A stretch of DNA of 64,000 nucleotides from Melanocharis versteri (GCA_013397845.1 VZTG01006799.1:49611-113610); one strand, 5' to 3'. Shown: positions 34,058 to 47,817, numbered from the stretch's first letter. Made by a program: numbers and translations. Notes: generated by a model from the letters alone, not told the origin.

Positions 34058-37000
34058 TGGTGTCAATTCACCCAAACAGAGAGTAATTTTTTTCAAAAGC
34101 AACACAACATGACTTTTCCTGATCTTGCCTTTTGTACTGGCAACTTTTCCTCTGCTCCAGCCTTTGCCTGGCAGCCTGAACAGGCAGAACCAGCTCTGTT
34201 TTAAGGCTCTGCCCACCCCACTGTGACGACTCTTTCTGCAAATAAGGTCACTTACGTAGGCTGCATGACTGCTGTACAAGTCAGTAGTTCTAGGCTGGGA
34301 ACAAACATTTTATTCACTCACTGTCAAAGGCATTCAGTGATGAAGCAATTTGACATCATCAATTCAGAAACTTCCATGAACTTCTCAACCAATTATAGCC
34401 TTGATATTAGTGTATTCTTCCCAGTAAAGTGGAAAATTCAGATTGTTTATTCTGGCAGACACTGGAGTGAGAATTTTTTGTTATTTAATCCCTACAGTTC
34501 TAATTTTATGATGGAGCTGCACCTGAAAACAGGCAAGTGCCCAGTAAGCCAAGCATTTCCTTGCAAGTCAGCCTTCCTGTCATCTCCTCTGCCCACCTCC
34601 AGTCCCAAATTTACTTCTGAACATTGCCAGGACTATAGAAGTTTGACCTCAAGATTCTCGTTCCCCTCAGACATAAGATATCCATAAACACTTTAGCTAA
34701 ACTGCAACTCCTCTGCATTTTAGGTAGAAATTATTTCTCAAAAAAAAAAATTATGAGGTTTATGATTCATCCATTTGCAAACATAGCTCTACGAAAAAAA
34801 AAAGTCTAAAGGGATATTTTGTAAACCATGCACATAGACTAGAAGAGTTCTGAAAACCCAGAAATATTACATAAAGACCACAAGACTAAATGAAAGTAAG
34901 AAAAATATTTGAGAGGAGAGGATGGGGTAGGGGAGACAGAAAAGGATCTTTCTATATCTTGTACAACAGAGAAGGGCAAAAACAAATGTAACAACTGTAG
35001 GTCTAAGAAACTGGAGGTGACTGTGGAGGGTTGAACTGAATAACACTATGCAACACTGCTCTGGGCAATAAATCATTGCTGACTGTCACCCTGTACAGAT
35101 GTCTCAAATTTTGGAAATTACTCTTCCATGAATAGCCTTCTGAAGCTGGCCTTCTCTACAGCCAGAAAAACCATCTTTGCTGTTGTTTTGCAGTTTTGGG
35201 AGGGAAAAACCAGGAGCTGTTCTGCATGTTGTGTTTCATTTGATTCCTGAGAATTCAGTAGTTTGGTGGAGTCATTTTGGCTACGACTCTAGGGAAGTGG
35301 TCAATTCCCTGAACTTTTATTGACTTGCCAGTTATTTTCTTGTTTTCTGGGAGGGCTGCATTTGGAGTAAAAATGCAAGGAGGGCTGGAGCAGAAGCAGG
35401 ATGTGTTAGGAAGGTTTGCAAAAGGATTAAGAAGACCAAGGTAATGGCATCATGGTAATATGAAGAAATTGAAATACACAGCCATAATTCAGTGTGGCTT
35501 TGCATGAGTTTTTATGAGACAAATGTATGCCAGTCTCAAAAACTTAAATACTTAGCAAGTCAGATATTTTATTAAATCGTATTCAAAATTTCAAGAAGGT
35601 ATAAATACTTTTGCCTTGATAACTTCCTTGAGTTTGCAAAGTCAGAGAGTGTTGTATTTTAATTACTTTTTGTTCTTCATTATTTTTATGCCTTCTCGTC
35701 TCTGCCATTCTGCTAGGAAGGTGCTGTGGAAATATGAGGTGTTCCCTACGCAAATCTGTTCATTTGTGCTTTTCAACATGATTCCTTTGCACCAAAATCA
35801 TATCTACAATACTCCTGTTCCATTCTGTTGAGATGTTTCTAACAAGAACTCTGCCCCAAGCTGTGTTCTCTGCTTGTATGCAGCAATTCCAATCCCCAAA
35901 GGAATGCAAGGACATGACTCTTCAAGACTGATATAATTTGAAAGGTGTGTACAAAATACTACAGCTGGTATGGTGGAAGATGTAGTAAAATCTTATGCTA
36001 ATCTGACTTGCTGCTCTTTGATGCTAAGGACACCTTGAATATTTTCATCTGGCAACTAAACTTTTTTTTTTAATTTTTTTTTTTTTTTGAGACACAAATT
36101 TTGGCTGGCCTTCAGAAACTGTTTCTAAAGGGAGAAGGGAGGAGGTTCCTCAGCTAAGTGCTGTGTCTTTCTTCATTAGGCTTTGCCATGTAGATACACA
36201 GAGGATCTTTTGATGAGGTCCTTAAAATCAGAACAAAAGCATCTAAGGAAGGCAAAAAGTACAACACTAGCAAACGCTATACCACGAAAACATTTTTCTC
36301 ATAAAAAATTTCAGACTGATAAAGAAAAAAAATATGGGGTTTGTAAATCAAAATGAGAAAGGAAGGTGCAAATTGTTTAAAAATTCATTTAACCCAGTTC
36401 TAACACGAGGTCCTTTTAGGAGTTGCTTGTTTTGTTTTTTCTACTTATGCAGGGTTGCAAAATTTTCCATGGATACTCATTACGGAATACTTCCCACTGT
36501 GCTGAGTAGTGCCTAATGACTATTAGTCATTATGGTGCTACTAGTACTGATTTGCTTTTAATGGGTGCCAAGGTAACTTGAGTGTTTATTCCGTGAAAGA
36601 TGCTGTGGGCAAGGGGATGAAGAAGACTTAACAGGATGGCACAGGACTGGGGCTAGTCTGGGCTGCTGCATGGGAGTCATCTTGGATGAGAACAAGTAGG
36701 TGACAACTGCACCTCTGAACTGTGCTGCTTCTGAGGTAGTGATGGGGAAATAATTTATTTTAAAAACCCAACAAACCAACAAGGCAAATCCACAAACCCT
36801 AAGTGTCAGCTTGAAACTCAGGCAACAGCCTAGCAGTAGAGGCTGAAGCCTGAGATGCTGTGGCATTCCTGCTTCGGCTGTGTCCTCCCTCAAAGAGGAT
36901 CAGAACAACCTGGACAACCTCCACACCAATCACCCTATCGTCAGCTTTCTTTTCCACCAGCTGTAAGAACACAGTTTGGTGACACACAGTGCAAGATCTG

Positions 37001-37766
37001 CCCAAGATCTGCAGATGTTATCTGGAAAACCCTCAAGAATATTTTTTTTTTTAGATTATTAGTCCAGATGCTGGTTTTCTGTAAGAATAAGCAGGTGGCT
37101 GTGGATGTCCCTTGAGCTGACAGCGGCGTACTTCACATAGAAAACTCTGACAAGAGGCTGTGAGCAATAAACTAGCAATTTGCAGGGAAGTCTGGGTTTG
37201 GACTGCAACCTCACATCCTACCAGGGATAACAAGAGTATGGTGCTAAAATAACACAGATGCTCCTGAAAAATGCTGAGGAGTCAGACTCTGGTCTATACT
37301 TAGCACTGTGAAATTGCAGTACAGCACCAACCAACCAAAATTCATCACATGTAGACCTTCTATTTAATTGAAAACTGAGAGTCTGGCTATTGCAATGTCA
37401 GGCTTGTAAGAATAGAGAGAGATGAATGAAACAAAACAAAACTAAAAGTCATCATGATTTAAAGTCTGTGAAATGCCGCTACTTACTGAAAATGACACAT
37501 TGTGTATCTAGGTTGGAAAGAAGAGGTCAACAACAGCATTGGTATCAAATGAGCCTTCTGAGGTTGTGACCACAGATGGATGTGTACTGTGACCGCCTTC
37601 TCCAGCTTCCAGAGGGTCTGGGAAAGATGCTGAATTCACTGTTTCCTTGAGGAGCTCTGTTTCTAAAGCAGAACCATTATGGGTCCAGATATGTGACCCT
37701 CCAGAGTGTTATGCTGCCAGACGAAAATGTTGATCTCACAATGGTGATATTATTCTCCTGCTGATT
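34058..37766. other. Intergenic spacer, nothing supported
   Basis: AT-rich, with T tracts near 36061-36090. The longest frame (34223-34687) is compatible with chance and has no recognisable domain. No exon or RNA gene is supported. Confidence 0.55.
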
Positions 37767-37829
37767 GAAGGAAAAGGGAAAAAGGAAGAAGAAGGGAAAG
37801 AAGAAGAAGAAGAAGAAGGAAAAAAAGAG
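37767..37829. repeat. GAA-rich purine tract
   Basis: 63 uninterrupted purines on the + strand, including a perfect (GAA/AGA)n core at about 37799-37818. Such homopurine tracts can vary in length and form triplex DNA. Confidence 0.8.
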
Positions 37830-40800
37830 CTTCTTTTCCTGATAGAGTAGTGTATGAAAACTTCACTTGTCTTCAAAATGCTGTATCATAAAGAAATCAT
37901 GGACTGGGGAAGAATTTTCTGTTCACAAGGTGCTTCACAGGCTCCATCATGACACAGCAATGCTGAAGTCAGCTGCTTGAAATCTTGGAACCAGCACAGA
38001 GCATTTAAGGCAAAACCCCCCAATCTTTTGCAAAAATGCAGTTTGGGGAGGCCTCTGACTTCTCTTGCGAGGGACGTTTGAGAAGGATGTTTTGTGCACG
38101 TGTATTCACATATCTTGGTTGCACAAAAGCCACTGCTCTTATATTTTCACTGTTAATAGTTTGTATGTGAAATTGCTGCCCAAGTCTGCTTTGAATACAC
38201 CGGAGCCGCTGGCTTTGCCAAAGGAGCACCCCTGCTAATTTACAGCTTGTAGGCTGCATCTGACCCCACAGTCCTGCAGGAATGGGGGAGAGCTGTTTTC
38301 CTATCTTTATGTTTTTTCTCACAGAAATATTTTCTCTTAGGCAGTGGGAAAAGACAACCGCTGCTCTGGTGTTTCTGTAGAGGAGTAAGAGTGGAATAGG
38401 GGGCCTCCCTTTCTTTTTGTGCAACCTCTCCCCTGCTTCCCTCCACCCCAATCACAAGATAATCACAGAACTTGAGCTGCAGTAAATTTAGGAATCAAGT
38501 CCTCATCCTCATATTCAAAGTAAGTATTTACCTAAATTAAAATTAATATTGAAGATGTTTTGGGGGGTTTTTGTCACCCTCTTATATTAAAGAGCTGCAG
38601 CTCCTGGAAGCTCAAAGCAAATTTGGTTACCTGAAGAGGAAGTTTCTTTTTTCCACAGCCCATCAATGTTTTGTCAAAATGGGATTATCTATGTATTTTT
38701 TTAATATCATGATTTGTGGCTAATACAAAATGAATTAAAGCTTTGGCTAATACAAAAGCCAGCAAACAGGCAGTTGCTTCTGCATGATGTTTGTTCTCCC
38801 CTCACACCCACACAGCTTAGCATGCCTGGAGACATGTGATGGCTTACAAAGCAAGCAAGGACCCAAATTGGTATCACCAGTAGAAAGTGTTAAATCCAGC
38901 TCCTCACGGAAGTCCCCACAAATAGTCCGTGGTTATTGAGCTCAGCTGGTACAGTCACATGTCGAAACGTTGCTTATATAAGTCTGAGTTTCAGGCTGCA
39001 GTCTCATGGGTATATTAACAAACCTGTCATCACCAAAAATTGAAATAACATGTATTCATGCTTTGGATTGGTATTGTGTGCTCCAAGCAATGATTTGTTT
39101 AGTTATGTATGGAATACTCCAGCTTTTGTGAAGTGAGCGCTAATTTGAAAAAGTTTGTGCCTAGGAAGGTTAGCCAGCTGCAAATATGTGCTGTAGTGCT
39201 CATATGAGAACATCAGACAGCTGCTTTTCTCTTGATGTTTAGAAGAAAAATCTGCTGTAGTATGGACTTCAACTTTCTCAAAAAGTCCAGGAATCTGTCC
39301 ATCATACCTACTGTTTTTCAGCAACACTTGTGTAATGTCTTTGAAAAAATGTCAGTGATTTGTAAAATAATATGTATTGGTGACACTGTATCCTCAACAT
39401 ATCTGTTTTATAAAAGGATAAGAATACAAATGTATAAATAGTTCTATTAGAGTAACTCTTAAAAAACTGAGCATCAAACTGCCTTTTCAGTGTGTGGACC
39501 CTGGCAGAGGGGACATAGCACAGCAATGCTTGTCTTCTTCCCTGGTGGCAGAGCCAGTTCTACTCTGTCTCGTTTTTTCACACTGGAAGTCCCTGCTCAG
39601 TAGATTACTTACCAAAATGCCTCAGTCTCTTTCAGTATCACAGTTTCCAGCTAATTTTTCTATCATATACCTGTGACTTCATTTTTTTACACTTGATCTT
39701 GTGGCTTGCATTTTTTTATTCCTTCTTCAAGGCTGCTGTGTCCCTGGAGGTTATTGATCCATTGATGACATCACTAATGTCAATATGTGATATCATTTGT
39801 TAATTTTAGGGATTTTAATTTCATTGCTTTTTGTCATATTCCTTTCATTTTCATAGTAAGAGTGCTTGTCATTCTGGGTTGTAATCTTGACAAAAACATC
39901 TATGACCATGACAAGCAACTCAAGGAATTCAGGAGAAAGGTCCAGACATTCTCATGATGGCCATGTTGAACATCATCTCTTGGAAATCTTACAGCAAACT
40001 TACCGTCAAATCAGCAGGCAAGAATCTCATCCCTCAACCTGTGTACACATTAGATGCACACACTTTATTTATAAACTCCACATTTCAACAGAATTTTCTT
40101 TGTTTCAATACAAGCCATCTTGTGTGCATGTAAATGCCTGGGTGCGGGGATGGGAGCATTATCTACACCGGAGCAAAATGTATTGCATCACTTCAAGGTA
40201 AAAAAGCTCATCAGAATGCTTAAAAGTTTTAAAGATGGGTATTTTTTCCCACCAAAAAATGTTTTCCTTCTCAAAAGAAAGGTTTCTTCTCCTGTTTGCA
40301 TTAGAAATTTACCACTGACTTCAGTGAAAACAGGTTTGGGTTTGATATTTTGCTGTGTTGAAAAATTCTGGAGACATTTTCATTAGATGGAGTAACCGCA
40401 AGCTAATCTTCATTTATGGAGAAGACAGACGTTACTGTGGTTGTCCAGAAGATGCAGAGATGTGACACCCTCTTACTGCTACATTTTTGTTTCTTGTGTG
40501 TGTCTATAGCCTTGACTGGCTATGCAGGCTGTTTGCACAGAGGGTTGGGCACAGGGATGCTCTCCCCTTCTGCAGAGCAACACATCCCCCCAAAGGCACC
40601 CAGTTCCTCCTCCTGCTCTCCTTCTGTTCTGTGTTTGTTCTGCTAATCTTAACATTTCAAATAAGACGGGGAAACTAAACCCAGGGGTCAATTATGTTCT
40701 TTGAATCCATCTGTCCAATTAGGAAAAATGTAAAGATTGTTCATCTAGGTTTAGCATACTGGATGCCTATTGATCTTTGTGAAGGCTGCACAGGAGGGAA

Positions 40801-40849
40801 GCTCTTCAGTTTATTACAAAAATCACACAGGATGAAAACCTATATCCAC
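37830..40849. other. Intergenic spacer, nothing supported
   Basis: No coding exon, RNA gene or clear repeat was recognised. The open frames here lack domains and protein-like composition. Confidence 0.55.
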
Positions 40850-41210
40850 CAGCTACTTTCTGAATGAGATCAAGACAGACAACAAGGCAGTGAGGGCTAG
40901 GGACCAGGAAGTGCCTTCCTGCCCTCCAAAAGCAGCTGTGTCGGCTTCCACACAGGCAAATAAATAAGGTGCAGAACACCAGTTATGGGCCCAAATTGCT
41001 GCTTCCAAGATCAACCACCTAACACAACTTTCTAACAGCAGGAATGATGATGGATCAGAGTTGATTCTATCCAAAGGGAGAAAAAAATTTCCACTGATGG
41101 ACATCTTAATTGGAAGGCTAGACAGGCACCTCTCAGGTCTGATACAGGAAAAACGAGATCCCGCCCATGAGTCAGAGTTTGGCTTAGGTGGTCTCTGAAA
41201 GTTGATTGTC
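40850..41210 (+). mobile_element. Old LINE (CR1-like) remnant
   Basis: The segment around 41080-41200 (ACATCTTAATTGGAAGGCTAGACAGGC, then GTCAGAGTTTGGCTTAGGTGGTCTCTGAA) resembles the 3' UTR of older CR1 subfamilies, which end in a 'GGTGGCCTCTGAAGGTCC' type block. It is heavily decayed, and the boundaries and subfamily are uncertain. Confidence 0.4.
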
Positions 41211-41342
41211 ACCTGGGAAGTGCATTACTCAGATAAAGACTTTTAATGAGTTCTAGAAGTGAGAAATGCACTTAGCTGCCTGGTTTTACCTTATTGAGGG
41301 TGCTCCCAGATGTTGATAGAAGCTGAGGAGCAAACAGCAAAG

Positions 41343-41562
41343 ATCATAGATTCATAGGATGGTTTGGGTTGGAAGGGACCTTAAAGATCACCTAGTTTCA
41401 AGCCCCCAGTCATGGGCAGGGACACCTGCCACTAGACCAGGTTGCTCAAAGCCCCATCCAGCCCGGCCTTGAACAGTTCCAGGGATGGGGCATCCACCAC
41501 TTCTCTGAACAACCTCTTCCACTGCTTCGGCACTCTCACAGTAAAGAATTTTTTTCCTAATA
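41343..41562 (-). mobile_element. CR1 LINE 3' fragment, minus strand
   Basis: Starts with CATAGATTCATAGGATGGTT, the reverse complement of the CR1 tail. It continues through the highly typical GGGTTGGAAGGGACCTTAAAG block to TTTTTTTCCTAATATGTAAG. It is about 220 bp with few differences from the usual avian consensus, so probably one of the younger copies here. No coding capacity. Confidence 0.93.
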
Positions 41563-43869
41563 TGTAAGTGTTATATATCTATATCTATATATCTAATATC
41601 TAATGCCAAAAAGCATTTAAACTATGTCCTGTGTGACAGATAGATGGGTAGACAGCTAAGAGTTGTAATTAACTTAGCAAAGATATACATGAAGCATAAG
41701 CCACCATTTAAAAATGGTACTTATCTTTAAAAGTGCGTATGTTAAAAGCTATTCCTCTTCACAGAACATCAGCACCAGAGCAGATACACTCAGTGAAAAG
41801 TAAAAAACCTGAAATTAGGTTAAATTCAAATGAAAGGGAATGAATTCTTCCCCACACCTGAGGAGACGTGACTGTGTAGAAATGCCATTGCTGAGATGTC
41901 CCCTTGTGGGACTTCCTGTGAATCAGCGCTCAGGGTTACACTGCACCACTGACTGCAGCCAAGTGCCTCCTTTTGCAGAGGTGCTCGTAAAAGAGGGGAA
42001 AAGACAACAACCACAACCAAGGGAAACAAGAAACTCTTCACTGTAAAGCCCTCTGGCTTATCCAACTGGTCTAATAAAACTCTTGCCCTCCAGTTTTCTC
42101 TCCCAAGAGAAGTAAGAAGTTTTTATGAACTTGAGTCAAGGTATTTGGAAATTTGGCAACGTCTGCAGAAACCAGCCTGCTGATGAGGGAAAGAAAGCTA
42201 AATCATTCTGCTTTTGCCCTGAGCACAGGGCTGGATAAATATTCTTTTTCTAACAATGATTTTATTTTTGTCTCCTCAGGCAAGTAATTTAAAACATCAA
42301 CAGACATGAGTCCAAACTCATCATAAGAATACCTGAAAGCATACTAGTCTTTATTTACACTAGTTTGAGATTAACAGAACTTTTAAAATCTAGATTGTAG
42401 GTAGCACAGCAGAGCTCCAAAACTATCCTAACTTGAGCCAAAGTCAGGCTGCATCAAGAAAGAAAGGTAGAAATGGTTCACCTCTGTACTCACTGGTCCT
42501 AAACTTTGCTTCCAGCTCTGATTATTAATGTATATTATTTCATAAGAAGAATTTGCATCTCCTTATTATGCCTATCTGAAAGCAAAACCAACCATGTCTT
42601 CTTCTCTACTACTCCCTGCAAAAGAAAAGAAAAATTCAAAACAAGGACATAAAATGCATAGAATGAAAATTAAAAATTTCTAAAAGCCTTCATCCAGTTA
42701 CTCTGCTTACAGTGATCAATTAAATTGTGCGCATTCTCCACTTTTAAATGTAAAAATAATTTTCAAGTATTTGGGAAATGAAGTGGGGAAAGAAAAAGAA
42801 GGGAATAAAGCTTTAAAGACCGAAACACAACTTCTGGTACATTTACATGGCTATATTGCTATTCCCCCTAGTGCATCTTTAATCAACATCAATAAAATAA
42901 GCATGGTGCTTTGTCCTCTCACCTTAGTTAAGGAGGTTAAGACAACACAAAATTTGAAGGTTTTTTCCTTTAAGATAAATACCTTAAAACACGTTTAAGA
43001 GCAGCCAGGTTATCATGTGTGCCCAAGGAAATATTCAATGCTGATGGGAGCACGGGTGGAATGTGTCCACCTTGCTCTTCTTGAAGCAATGGACTTGGAT
43101 CAAGACGGAATAGTTTTCCAACTCCTTCTACCTGTGCTGGCAGTAATGTTCCCTAGGAGCCCATTGTGCTGGCTCAGCATTCCAAAGACAACATCCGGTT
43201 CAACCTAAAACCTTCCCTGCTCTCAATTCCCTATCCACATTGAACACAAACTGGATTGTCAGTGAAGCTGTTTTTATTCTGCATAGGCATTACCCCACTG
43301 TAAAAAGTTTTCAACTGGATCTGCAAGCTGCTTTCTAACCCTTTTACATTGCATTGATATCAAAATCTGGATTCACGTAGGTCATTCCAATGATAAAAAA
43401 CATTACATTGGAAGGGTAAATAAAAGGCGATTCATTTACATTTCATAGGTGAGAGCAGAATTCTTGTTGCCCTCTATTAGCAAGATGGTGTAGCTATTGG
43501 CTATCTACTTCACAAAAAGTTTATAAAAGACTTTGCATTAGATATTCGTGTATAATCAATGTACAATATTCATGAATTTCCTTCATGGAAGCTAAATTGC
43601 ATAAGAGAAGAGCCAGCAGGCAACTAACCCAAAGCAAAGCTCCAGAGCACAGAGTACATTAGAAATAGGATGAAACCAAACCTTTTTATGCCTCTGAGAA
43701 ATCCTGCTGCCTGCAAATGGACAGGACACACAGGTCTTGCTGAGCTGCTCTCTAGCAAGAGCACCTCAATGCCAGAATACGCCAGCAGGGATAAATTAGG
43801 TGTTAGGTCACTATCCATGATCAGGCTAAATTTTCATAATTAATTGACTCATTAAGGAACAGTAGAGAA
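41563..43869. other. Intergenic spacer with short TATC/TA repeat
   Basis: Begins with a degenerate ATATCTATATATCTAATATC tract (41571-41602), probably seeded next to the CR1. The rest is AT-rich with no supported gene, RNA or repeat. Confidence 0.55.
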
Positions 43870-44692
43870 GCATACACTCGAAAAACAGGATGCCATCCAG
43901 AGGGATCTGGGCAAGTTCAAGGAGTCGGCTCAAGGGAATTCCAAGTGCGGGATGCTGTATCTGGCTCAAGGCAACCCCCAGTATCAACACAGACTGGGGA
44001 ATGAATAGACCAAGAGCAGCCCTGACGAGAAGGACTTGAGGGTGCTGGTGGATGAGAGACTGGACATGACCTGGCAATGTGCACTTGCAGCCCAGAAATC
44101 CAGTTGTATCCTGGGCTGCATTCAAAGTGGTGTGGCCAGCAGGGCGAGGGAGGGGCTTCTGTCCCTCTGCTCTGGCAAAACCCCAACTGCAGTGCTGCAT
44201 CCAGCTCTGGGGTCCTCAGCACAGGAAGGACATCAATCTGTTGGAGCAAGTCCAGAGCAGGCCACCAAGTTGATTCAAGGGAGGGAGAACCTCTCCTATG
44301 AGAAAAAGCTGAGAGCATTGGGATTGTTCAGCCTGGAGAAGAGGCATCTTAGGGATGACCTAATTTTGGCCTTCCAGTACCTCAAGGGAGCCTACAAGGA
44401 AGATGAAGAGAGACCTTTTACAAGGGTACATAGCAACAGGACAAGGGTGAATGGCTTCAATCTGAGAGTAGGTTTAGATTAAGTATTGGGAAAAAATTCT
44501 TCCCTGTGAGAGTGGTGAGGCACTGGAACAGGTTGCCCAGAGAAGCTGTGGATGTACCATCCGTGGAAGTATTCAAGGCCAGGTTGGATCGGGCTTTGAG
44601 CAATCTGGTCTAGTGGAAGGTGTCCCTACCCATGGCAGGGGAGTTGGAACTAGTCGATTTTTAACATAGACCATTCAATGATTCTGTGACTT
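43870..44692 (+). mobile_element. CR1 LINE, longest copy in the window
   Basis: About 820 bp of the 3' half of ORF2 plus 3' UTR in sense, ending ATTCAATGATTCTGTGAC. Typical blocks are visible: 'AAGGACTTGAGGGTGCTGGTGGATGAG', 'GCCCAGAAATCCAGTTGTATCCTGGGCTGC' (each seen within 44020-44130) and 'GTCTAGTGGAAGGTGTCCC' near 44600. The reading frame is broken by several frameshifts; the longest intact stretch is 44036-44482. It is a dead, 5'-truncated copy. Confidence 0.93.
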
Positions 44693-47150
44693 TTTAATCC
44701 GTACTTCAGTGTATGAACCATGCAATGCAATGGTGTGAGGGAGCAATGGACAAGCTGATGTTCAGTAACGGTAGTAGGAGTTTTTTAAAAAAGAAAAACA
44801 CTTGCTGAATCTCTCTGGGCTTGGTTAGGTGACTGCCTTCCTCCAGAAGAGAAGTAGCAAAACTGCGTTCAGTTCAGAGAAGGTGGTAACCTGATGTCTC
44901 CCCGTGCTCCTGCCAGCAGCATTACTTGTAGGCCAAGATCTGATTTAGACTGATTTAGACTGTGTTTTCTTCGTATGTCTGGTCTCCTAATGATGCAAAA
45001 AAATTTCTGGTGAAGTTGCCAAAGTCTCTTAATGTGAGTTTTGGGAATTTTACAGCCCTGCCCACAAAGTGCCTCTTCTAATTCTACTAGGAAAGTTTTA
45101 TTACATGAGTATTGTTCTTGAGATTATAAATAGCAGCAAGTTGAAAAAGGTTGGTTTTGTCACAGTATTTGTAGATCAAGTGTTCAGCTCTTTAAAACTG
45201 TTTGGATGATTTATTTTAATGGAAAAATATTTGCTGGAGATTGGAAAGAAACAGGACTGCTATTCCTTCACTGCTACTAATCTAAACATTGCCATCACGC
45301 TGGGATGAGCTGCTGTGTATGATATGTTGCTGGAAGGCAGGATAACATCACCCACAGGTTTTGGTAGGAAGTCACAATGATTTGGGATGTACAGACTTCA
45401 GATCTGCAGAGAAGCAGCAGACTGACCCTTGAGCTCTGCAGAGACAAGATAATTTAGCCCCATAGGAGAATTCAAAAATTCAAGTATTGTTTCCATTCCA
45501 ACTCTCAGCCTCCAAAATGTCATTTTTCTCCACATAGGCGAAGTAAAGCTCAGGATCAATCTGGGGTTAGCTCCAGAGCCATGGAATAGGGATGCCCTGG
45601 CCACTGGCTCTGCTGGCACAGGACTCCCATGCTGTGCTGGGTGGAAGTGTCCACCCTCCAAGGCCGCTGCAGCTCACCAGAAAGAGCACAGCTGTTTCCC
45701 GTGAGCGTTACCACTTCTACCAGACCCACTGTAACAAAACTCTGGCTTGTCTTGCCTGAGATACAGCAGTTTGTCCAAGGCACTAGATGATCCTGCTGCT
45801 TTGGCTTTTGGCTGAACGACTGGAAAGATCTCAGCCAACCCCAAGTTTGTGTGCACTGGAGTTTTCTTTCTGCCTGTTTGCTGTGAGAGGAGCAGGGAGC
45901 TGGACATGCAGGGGGCAGGCTGTCCTATGGGGAGGTGTGCAGCTGTTCCTCTGACGCCTCTACAGTGCACACCTATCTCCAGCTTTGCTTCCCTCATGGC
46001 ACCTGCATCCAGGCCAGTTGGGAAACTCTATTTCTGTCTGCTGTGCTGTGCTGTGCTGTGCAGCACAGCATGCTGTGTAGGATAGTCCATCATCCTTCCC
46101 TGTCCTACAACATCCCATGCTGTGTACAGGCTCCTAAAATGTCATCAGTACCATCCTTACCAAACTGAGACGTGCTGGAATACTTCAAAGTGAGGATTTT
46201 GCACTCTTTTGTACAAATGCTTATACAATGAATGCTATAGGAAGCACTAGCTGGACTTCAGTGACCACCATTGTGCTTCAAAGGCAGCAATTTTGTACTA
46301 GATGTGTAATTCAATCATTCTTTTGAAGAGTGAGCTTGTCATCTTCACATGATTGAAACTTTATCTACGGGTTTCTGTTATGTAAGAATATAATGCACAG
46401 TCTTGCAAGAAAATTAAGAAGAAACCTAAATTTAGGAAACATGCTTCATTCCTTCATCATCCTCACCTTCAGAAAAGAAAAACATGCACTTTTGGAACTG
46501 TCCTAAGGACCCCTCCTTTAGCACACAATTTTACAAAGGCTGAGTGCCCCCAGTTAGGTGCCGAGGTCACACCTTTGGCCTTGACAGGACCTATCACACA
46601 CCTGCAATTTCTCCTTAAATTAACCAGTATCCACTAGCAGGTGTTAGCAACTTTGTAGAAGAGAATCTAAACACTCAGCGTCTCACAATTCTCTGTTTCA
46701 ACAGTCATCTGAGTCTGTACCTTTGAAGTCACTGCTATAATTGGAAGAAAGGTCACACTAATCTATTCCCTCTAAAGACTGCTTTCATTTCACCAATATC
46801 TAATTATTTCTTTTCTCTCATTTCTTATGATGCCTTAGGTAAAAGTAATTTTTGGTGCTTATCCTTTTTTAAGCATTTTCTTTTCTTGAAGTTGCTTTGT
46901 AGTTTGATATATCCCTCACATCACAGTGGGTGGTTGTATTCGGGAAACCCCAGTGATACGTGTGAAATATTGTCATGCAAAAGCCAAAAAAGGGGAAGCA
47001 TTACTAATTTCTTTTATGTACTAGTTTGATTGGTTTTTACAGAATTAATATGTCGTTTTGGTTGGGTACCTGGCTCTTTCTCTTTCATTTAAATGTGAAG
47101 AAAACACATTTCAATCAGCATAACTTCCTTTTAAAACTGATTTCATACAG
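44693..47150. other. Spacer upstream of MOXD1
   Basis: Contains a tandem pair of TGATTTAGAC (44941-44960) and a CTGTG pentamer repeat that turns into a palindrome at 46041-46070. No gene or transposon is confidently recognised. The 45,400-45,900 part is somewhat GC-rich and could be a decayed repeat. Confidence 0.5.
46041..46070. repeat. CTGTG pentamer repeat and palindrome
   Basis: Four tandem CTGTG units are followed by CAGCACAGCA. The last ten bases are the exact reverse complement of 46049-46058, with a two-base spacer. A hairpin or cruciform is possible; no function is inferred. Confidence 0.75.
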
Positions 47151-47815
47151 CTCGGAACTTTCAAGGGCCAACATGACTTCTCGCGGACCCCAACTTTCCC
47201 ATTTTGGGTGCCATGCTATTTTTCGTTTCCATCCAAATTTGCAGAGCGCTGGGGAACATCGCTCCGAAAGCATCTTTCAGCGCGTCGTTCTCCCCCCGCA
47301 ATGGCGGTGGTGCTGTGCGCAGGGGAAGGGAAGGCAGCCGCTGCTGCCGGAGTGCCGCGCATCGCATGGCCGGGCTGGCCGCTGGCCGTGCCGCCCGGGA
47401 CGGCTGCGGGGGTGTCAAGGGACGCGAGTGCGGTTTCGAGATGCGCTTTTGTAGCCGTCTCAGTGCAAACCACTCGGGGGGTCCTCGTTTTCCACTCGTA
47501 ATGCAAAAAGGACTCTCCCGACGGGGGATCTGCTTAGCTCCATCCGTCCGCAGCACCGTGCGCTCGCACTGAGGAGGCGGCAGCCGAGAGCGGGGAAGCG
47601 CTCGTTCGCCTCCGAGCTTCCTCTCGTGAAATTCTTCCACCGGAGTCAGAGCTGCCGGGGGGCCGGGGAGGTCCCCCGTCCTCCGGCTTCCCTCCGCTTC
47701 CCCGGTCAGGAGGAGGATTTTGGGTCGCTAAGGCGAACTCCGAGCAGCTCGGCGAGAAGCCCCCGCGGCGAGCGCACGGCAGGTGCTCCCGGCGCGGCGG
47801 GGTCCGGTCCGGCCC

Positions 47816-47816
47816 N
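47816..47816. other. Single ambiguous base (N)
   Basis: The only N in the window, inside very GC-rich exon 1 of MOXD1. A one-base N can stand for a gap of unknown or negative estimated length. Missing homologous residues on its 5' side support a hidden gap. Confidence 0.9.
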
Positions 47817-47817
47817 C

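Noticed and set aside
34223..34687. 154-codon plus-strand frame in the spacer
   Set aside because: Mixed composition, no domain, no splice context. Frames of about this length are expected by chance in 64 kb of AT-rich DNA.
38005..38451. 148-codon minus-strand frame in the spacer
   Set aside because: No recognisable motif, and it overlaps other similar chance frames.
44036..44482. 148-codon frame that could look like a gene
   Set aside because: It is part of a CR1 element (ORF2 tail), not a host gene.
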